Shown here: in pieces, positions 57,127-64,000 of the stretch
How the letters are laid out: each line of letters opens with the position of its first letter
Position numbering within the stretch: position 1 is the stretch's first letter
Source of the DNA: Streptomyces longwoodensis
GTDB lineage: Bacteria; Actinomycetota; Actinomycetes; Streptomycetales; Streptomycetaceae
Reading direction: 5' to 3'
Assembly: GCF_001514125.1 (NCBI RefSeq)
Contig: NZ_KQ948550.1
Coordinates: 124,001-188,000 of the forward strand
Length of the DNA stretch: 64,000 bases
Made by a program: the position numbers and the translations under genes
Notes under the pieces: generated by a model
Told to the model about the DNA's origin: nothing
What the model saw: only the letters and a program-made list of their open reading frames with translations
Databases searched by the model: none

Positions 57127-57783
57127 ATGGCGAGGCAGTTACGCGCCGAACAGACGCGCACGACGATCATCACGGCCGCGGCCGACCTGTTCGACCGGCA
57201 CGGCTACGAGTCGACCAGCCTGAGCGACATCGTCGAGCACGCCCAAGTCACCAAGGGCGCCCTGTACTTCCACTTCGCGGCCAAGGAGGACCTGGCCCAC
57301 GCGATCATGGAGTTGCAGTCGCAGGCCTCGCGCCGGGTCGCCTGCGAGATCGACGACCGGGGCTACTCCTCCCTGGAGTCGCTGATGCGGCTGACGTTCG
57401 GCATCACGCGCCTGTCCGTGGAGGGTCCCGTGGCCCGCGCCGGGCTGCGCCTGGCCACCGGGGGAGTCGCCGTGCGCCCGCCGCTGCGGCACCCGTTCAC
57501 CGAGTGGCTGGAGCTGATCTCGCGGGGCCTCGCGGGCGCGGTCCGCGAGGCCGACGTGCACCCGGACGTCGACGTGGACGCGGTGGCCCACTCCCTGGTC
57601 TGCTCGTTCGTCGGCACCCGGGTCGTCACCCGCACCCACGAGCCGCCGACGCGACTGCCCCGCCGGATGGCCGAGATGTGGTACGTCCTCATCCGGGGCC
57701 TGGTACCGGTACCGCGCCGGCCGCGCTACCTGTCGCTGGCGACCCGGCTGGAGCGGGAGGTCATGGCGGTGTGCGCGGTCTGA
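57127..57783 (+). CDS. Gamma-butyrolactone receptor-type TetR regulator 2 (ScbR/ScbR2-like)
   Basis: 218 residues. HTH RTTIITAAADLFDRHGYEST and VTKGALYFHFAAKEDLAHAI as in the receptor family. The ligand domain has FTEWLELISRGLAGAV with the equivalent Trp. Co-oriented with the synthase but separated by its own ARE-like site. It could be a true receptor or a pseudo-receptor (ScbR2-type) that responds to antibiotics or precursors; the sequence alone does not decide. ATG start with CAGGAGAGA. Confidence 0.9.
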   Translation: MARQLRAEQTRTTIITAAADLFDRHGYESTSLSDIVEHAQVTKGALYFHFAAKEDLAHAIMELQSQASRRVACEIDDRGYSSLESLMRLTFGITRLSVEGPVARAGLRLATGGVAVRPPLRHPFTEWLELISRGLAGAVREADVHPDVDVDAVAHSLVCSFVGTRVVTRTHEPPTRLPRRMAEMWYVLIRGLVPVPRRPRYLSLATRLEREVMAVCAV

Positions 57784-57859
57784 GGAGTGCGCGTCCCGAG
57801 GGAGGGGCGCGCGAGCGCCTCAACCGGCGCGCGCCCCACCCCGCGCTACGGTGATCGGC

Positions 57860-59032
57860 ATGCACCACAGCCCCGCCCCGCCCGTCCTCCTCGGCGACGA
57901 ACCCGGTTCCTTCCCGCACGGCGTCCTGGCCGAGCGGCACCCGGCGATCATCGAGCAGGTGCGCGGTGCGTTCCCGTACGGTCCCGAGGTCCACCGCGCG
58001 CTGGACGCCCTGCGGGAGAGCTGCCTGCACGGCGTGCTGGAACCGCTCCCCGACGACGCGCACGACCAGCGGCGGTGGCGGGAGTGGGGAGCGGACGCCG
58101 TGCTCGGCCGCTCCTGGTTCGACGTGCCGTGGCTGTGGTCGGAGAGCTATTTCTACCGCCGGCTCCTGCACGCCGTCGGCTACTTCGCCCCCGGCCCCTG
58201 GCAGGGCGTCGACCCGTTCCGGCCGTTCAAGCTGGCCGAACTCGACAGCGCCGAGACCCGCGAGGAACTGGCCGCCCTCGACGCCCTCGCCCATCGCCCC
58301 GCCGCCGACCGCGCCGAGGCCCTGCTGCACGGCTCGCTCTGGGGCAACCGCGCCGACCTCGGCTTCCGGCTCTCCGACGCCGCGGCCGAGGACCGCGCCG
58401 CCGCACCGGGACTGGTCGCCGACGACAGCGCGCGGCTGTGGCCGCTGCTCACCGGCCGGGGCACGCTCTGCCTGGTCGCCGACAACGCCGGCCGGGAACT
58501 GGTCCCCGACCTGCTGCTCGTCGCCCACCTCCTCGCCGAGGGGCGCGTCGAACGGGTCGTCCTGCACGTCAAGCCCTACCCGTACTACGTCTCCGACGCC
58601 ACGACCGCCGACCTCGTCGACGCCCTGCGCGCCCTGACCGCCGCGCCCGGCGAGGCCGCCGCGTACGGCCACGCCCTGTGGTCCGCGATGACCGACGGCA
58701 CGCTCGCCGTGCGCGCCCACCCCTTCTGGGCGTCCCCGCTGCCGTTCGAGGACCTGCCCGCCGACCTGCGCGCGCAGTGCGCCGCCGCCACGCTCACCGT
58801 CGTCAAGGGCGACCTCAACTACCGGCGCCTGGTGGGTGACCGGCGCTGGCCGCCGACCACCCCCTTCGCCGACGTCACCGCCCACTTCCCCGGACCGGTC
58901 GCCGCGCTGCGGACCCTGAAGTCCGACGTGATCACCGGTCTCGCCCCGGACACCGAACGGGACCTGGTCGCCGCCGAGGGACAGCGCTGGCGCACCGGCG
59001 GCACCCACGCGCTCATCCAGGTACGGGACTGA
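57860..59032 (+). CDS. DUF89/ARMT1-like (damage-control phosphatase family) protein
   Basis: 390 residues. Metal-site segments LVADNAGRELVPDLLLVAHLL (the DN pair) and VVKGDLNYRRLVGDRRW are conserved in the DUF89 family of metal-dependent phosphatases that remove damaged phosphorylated metabolites. An N-terminal helical subdomain includes RPFKLAELDS. The ATG at MHHSPAPPVL was preferred over a GTG three codons upstream; neither has a good Shine-Dalgarno, and TACGGT about 12 bases upstream hints at a leaderless message. Confidence 0.85.
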   Translation: MHHSPAPPVLLGDEPGSFPHGVLAERHPAIIEQVRGAFPYGPEVHRALDALRESCLHGVLEPLPDDAHDQRRWREWGADAVLGRSWFDVPWLWSESYFYRRLLHAVGYFAPGPWQGVDPFRPFKLAELDSAETREELAALDALAHRPAADRAEALLHGSLWGNRADLGFRLSDAAAEDRAAAPGLVADDSARLWPLLTGRGTLCLVADNAGRELVPDLLLVAHLLAEGRVERVVLHVKPYPYYVSDATTADLVDALRALTAAPGEAAAYGHALWSAMTDGTLAVRAHPFWASPLPFEDLPADLRAQCAAATLTVVKGDLNYRRLVGDRRWPPTTPFADVTAHFPGPVAALRTLKSDVITGLAPDTERDLVAAEGQRWRTGGTHALIQVRD

Positions 59033-59166
59033 ACCGCCCGGCGAGAACCTCCCGACGAACGGCCCGCACACAGCAACGGGGGTGCGAAAGCAAGGGGTTC
59101 CGCCCGATTCACGCGATGGTGTGACCATGTGCCCTGCCGAGGATGCCCGTCGCGGCCCCTGGGTAG

Positions 59167-62080
<2,914 letters not shown>

Positions 62081-62176
62081 GCCGACCATCCTGGGCAGCG
62101 ACCCGACTTCACGTCCAACGATGATTCACGCACACGCCATAAGCACCTCTGATGCGGCGGGTGGGATGCTGGGCGC
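62081..62176. promoter_or_regulatory. Divergent promoter region of the amidotransferase and LysR genes
   Basis: 96 bases, A/T-richer than its surroundings, between two divergent starts. A LysR binding site (T-N11-A) would be expected here, but I cannot pick one with confidence. Confidence 0.4.
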
Positions 62177-63043
62177 GTGGACCCGCACCTCCTGCGCACC
62201 TACGTCACCGTCGCCCGCCTCGCCTCCTTCTCGGCGGCCGCCCGGGCCCTCGGCTACACCCAGTCCGCCGTCTCCCAGCACATCGCCGCCCTCGAACAGG
62301 ACCTCGGCGCCGCGCTCCTCACCCGTCGCCCCGTGGCGCCCACCCCGGCCGGCGAGCGGCTGCTGGAACACGCGGAACCGCTGCTGCTGCGCCTCGACGC
62401 GGCCCGCGCCGACGTGGTGCGGATGGCCGCCGCGCCCGCGTTCGGCCTGACCCTGGCCGCCTCCGCGACCGCGCTCGGCGCCCGAGTGCTCGCCGCGCTG
62501 CCGCCCGCCGGCGTCACCGTGCGCGTGCTCGCCCGCGACGCCGTCCCCGCGGCCGTCGCCGCCGGGACGGCCGACCTCGGCCTGGTCGACGGACTGGCCG
62601 CCCCGAGCGACCCGCTGCGGCTGCCCGACGTGGCACCGCTGACGACGTACGGCGTGGCGGAGGAGCCCGTGCGCGTCCTGCTGCCCACCGCCCACCCGCT
62701 CGCCCACCGCACCGGCCTGCGACTCGGCGACCTCGCCGACGCGCGCTGGCTCGACGCCCCCGACACCGGCCTGCCCCTGGCCCAGCTGCGCGCGGCGAAC
62801 GGCAGCCACGGCTTCCGCCCCGCCCTGCGCTACGAGGGCACGGACGTCCGCGTCCTGATCGCCCTGGTGGCCGCGGGCCACGGCCTGACCCTCCTGCCCC
62901 GCACGGCGACCGACACGACCCCGGGCACGACCGCGATCCCCCTGACGGAACCCCGAGTGGTCCACCGCACGGAACTCCTCCACACGACGACCCCACCCGA
63001 CCCGGCCCGCACCCTGGCAAAGTCCCTGTCCGCCGGCTCTTGA
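62177..63043 (+). CDS. LysR-family transcriptional regulator
   Basis: 288 residues. Winged HTH LLRTYVTVARLASFSAAARALGYTQSAVSQHIAALEQDLG, then a periplasmic-binding-like effector domain. Divergent from the amidotransferase gene, which is its most likely target. GTG start. The effector is unknown. Confidence 0.92.
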   Translation: MDPHLLRTYVTVARLASFSAAARALGYTQSAVSQHIAALEQDLGAALLTRRPVAPTPAGERLLEHAEPLLLRLDAARADVVRMAAAPAFGLTLAASATALGARVLAALPPAGVTVRVLARDAVPAAVAAGTADLGLVDGLAAPSDPLRLPDVAPLTTYGVAEEPVRVLLPTAHPLAHRTGLRLGDLADARWLDAPDTGLPLAQLRAANGSHGFRPALRYEGTDVRVLIALVAAGHGLTLLPRTATDTTPGTTAIPLTEPRVVHRTELLHTTTPPDPARTLAKSLSAGS

Positions 63044-63085
63044 TCAGGGGTCGCGGAGGAAGACGAGCGCCCATCACAGCGACCC

Positions 63086-63187
63086 CAGGGGCGCGGGGAA
63101 CTGCGCGATCAAGCCCCACGCCCCCGCAGCCGAACGACGACGACCACCACAGCCGACCCAGGGGCGCGGGGAACTGCGCGACCAGCC
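63086..63187. repeat. Two copies of a dispersed Streptomyces intergenic repeat
   Basis: CAGGGGCGCGGGGAACTGCGCG begins at 63086 and again at 63159, each followed by a GCCCCAC arm, so each copy can form a GGGGC/GCCCC-closed hairpin. Spaced by about 73 bases downstream of the LysR stop. From experience this short palindrome is common between Streptomyces genes. Confidence 0.75.
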
Positions 63188-63303
63188 CCACGCACCCACG
63201 GACGAAGACGAGCGCCGACCCACCCCACCGCCCCCAGTCTCACCCGTTCGTGTCCCGTACCACCCCGCCCCACCGGGTAGTGCACCCCCCGGAGGCGATC
63301 CCC

Positions 63304-63924
63304 ATGGAACAGACCGCGTTGCGTCCCAAGCCCCTGCCGGGCCAGGAACCCCCCGCCCCGTGCGGCGGTGACACCGGCACCAGCAGGCCCGGCCCCCCGC
63401 CCCACCGCCCGCACGCCGCCCGCCGCCGCGGCCGTCGGCTGACGACCCTGCTGCTCGGCCTGCTCGCCGGCGTCGTCCTGGTGCTGACCGGCGTCGGCCT
63501 CGGCACCATGGGCGCCACGGTGATCGGCATGAGCAGGCTGGCCGAGTTCCAGCGCCAGGCCGCGGCGGCCCAGGCCGCCCCCGCCACCGGCGCCGCCGAC
63601 GCGCCCACCGGTCCCCGCACCGGCCCGGCGCACGCCGCTCCGCCCGCACCGGCGCCCGCCCGGGCCACCCTCGGCGTCGAGGCCGTGGACGCGTACAAGG
63701 CGGGCGCCAAGGTCGTCGCCGTCCACGTGCCCGGACCCGGCTACACCGCCGGGCTGGTCCGCGGCGACGTCGTGCTGTGGTGCGGCCGCACCCGCGTCGA
63801 GACGGCCGCCGACCTCGCCCGGGCCGTCGCCGGGGCGAGCCCCGGCAGGAAGGTGACGCTCACCGTGCGGCACCGCAGCGGCGGCTACCAGCAGCTCGTC
63901 GCGGTCCCGGGCGTCGTGACGTGA
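63304..63924 (+). CDS. Membrane-anchored PDZ-domain protein
   Basis: 206 residues. Basic Pro-rich N-terminus, one membrane helix (LTTLLLGLLAGVVLVLTGVGLGTMGATVIG), Ala/Pro-rich linker, then a single PDZ domain (TLGVEAVDAYKAGAKVVAVHVPGPGYTAGLVRGDVVLWCGRTRV...). No protease domain, so it is an adaptor or orphan PDZ. ATG start after GGAGG. Confidence 0.82.
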   Translation: MEQTALRPKPLPGQEPPAPCGGDTGTSRPGPPPHRPHAARRRGRRLTTLLLGLLAGVVLVLTGVGLGTMGATVIGMSRLAEFQRQAAAAQAAPATGAADAPTGPRTGPAHAAPPAPAPARATLGVEAVDAYKAGAKVVAVHVPGPGYTAGLVRGDVVLWCGRTRVETAADLARAVAGASPGRKVTLTVRHRSGGYQQLVAVPGVVT

Positions 63925-64000
63925 CCGGCCCCGCCCCACGCCCCGCCCCACGCCCCGAAACCCGCCGACCGGCTCGCGCCGCCCCCGCGGGCCGGGCAGG

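Overview
The window is chromosomal DNA of a Streptomyces. The evidence is very high GC with strong third-position GC bias, frequent GTG starts, a geosmin synthase, a GTPase 'conservon', an AfsA-type butyrolactone synthase beside ScbR-type receptors, and a single TTA codon. Gene order (sugar ABC permease, dxs, fad genes, hemE, hemY-hemQ, SCO6045-type MNIO gene, murC, geosmin synthase) resembles, from memory, the S. coelicolor SCO6011-SCO6075 segment. Most of it is core or conserved chromosome. I recognised no tRNA, rRNA, CRISPR array, prophage or intact insertion sequence.

Layout. 1-4.5 kb: 3' end of a sugar ABC permease, a 179-bp hairpin-forming MITE-like element touching its stop codon, dxs and an amino-acid permease. 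4.5-10 kb: small PIN/NYN-like protein, a coupled thiolase/FadB-type beta-oxidation operon and RNase D. 10-19.2 kb: LuxR-type regulator, DUF3000 protein, hemE, rhomboid protease, a CoA-disulfide-reductase-like flavoprotein, DUF4349 lipoprotein, and hemY-hemQ (end of the coproporphyrin-dependent haem route). 19.2-27.7 kb: a minus-strand run with S33 peptidase, TIGR04222 membrane protein, DUF692/MNIO enzyme, PTH2-like protein, zinc-ribbon protein, polysaccharide deacetylase, PhoX-like phosphatase and a stomatin-like protein. 27.8-29.9 kb: SulP anion transporter preceded by what looks like a truncated beta-carbonic anhydrase start and a small exported protein. 30-38 kb: zapE, RibD-like reductase, murC, msrB, YbhN-like membrane protein and a two-component system. 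38.4-40.9 kb: a three-gene extracytoplasmic flavin electron-transfer operon (ferric-reductase-like, FMN-binding, ApbE).

41-51 kb is an osmoprotectant ABC system whose ATPase and two permeases are separated from the binding protein by an opposite-strand conservon (cvnABCD). The binding protein is followed by an aromatic-ammonia-lyase-like protein lacking a normal Ala-Ser-Gly MIO triad. 51-55 kb holds an ankyrin protein, a DUF6230/DUF6114 pair, an exported beta-rich protein and an AA10 polysaccharide monooxygenase.

The most distinctive region is 55.3-57.8 kb: ScbR-like receptor / AfsA-like synthase / second ScbR-like receptor, with an ARE-like operator in each of the two intergenic gaps and a TTA codon in the synthase. 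It lies next to an ARMT1/DUF89-like gene and the geosmin synthase. The end of the window has a glutamine amidotransferase-like gene, a divergent LysR regulator, two copies of a dispersed Streptomyces intergenic repeat and a PDZ membrane protein.
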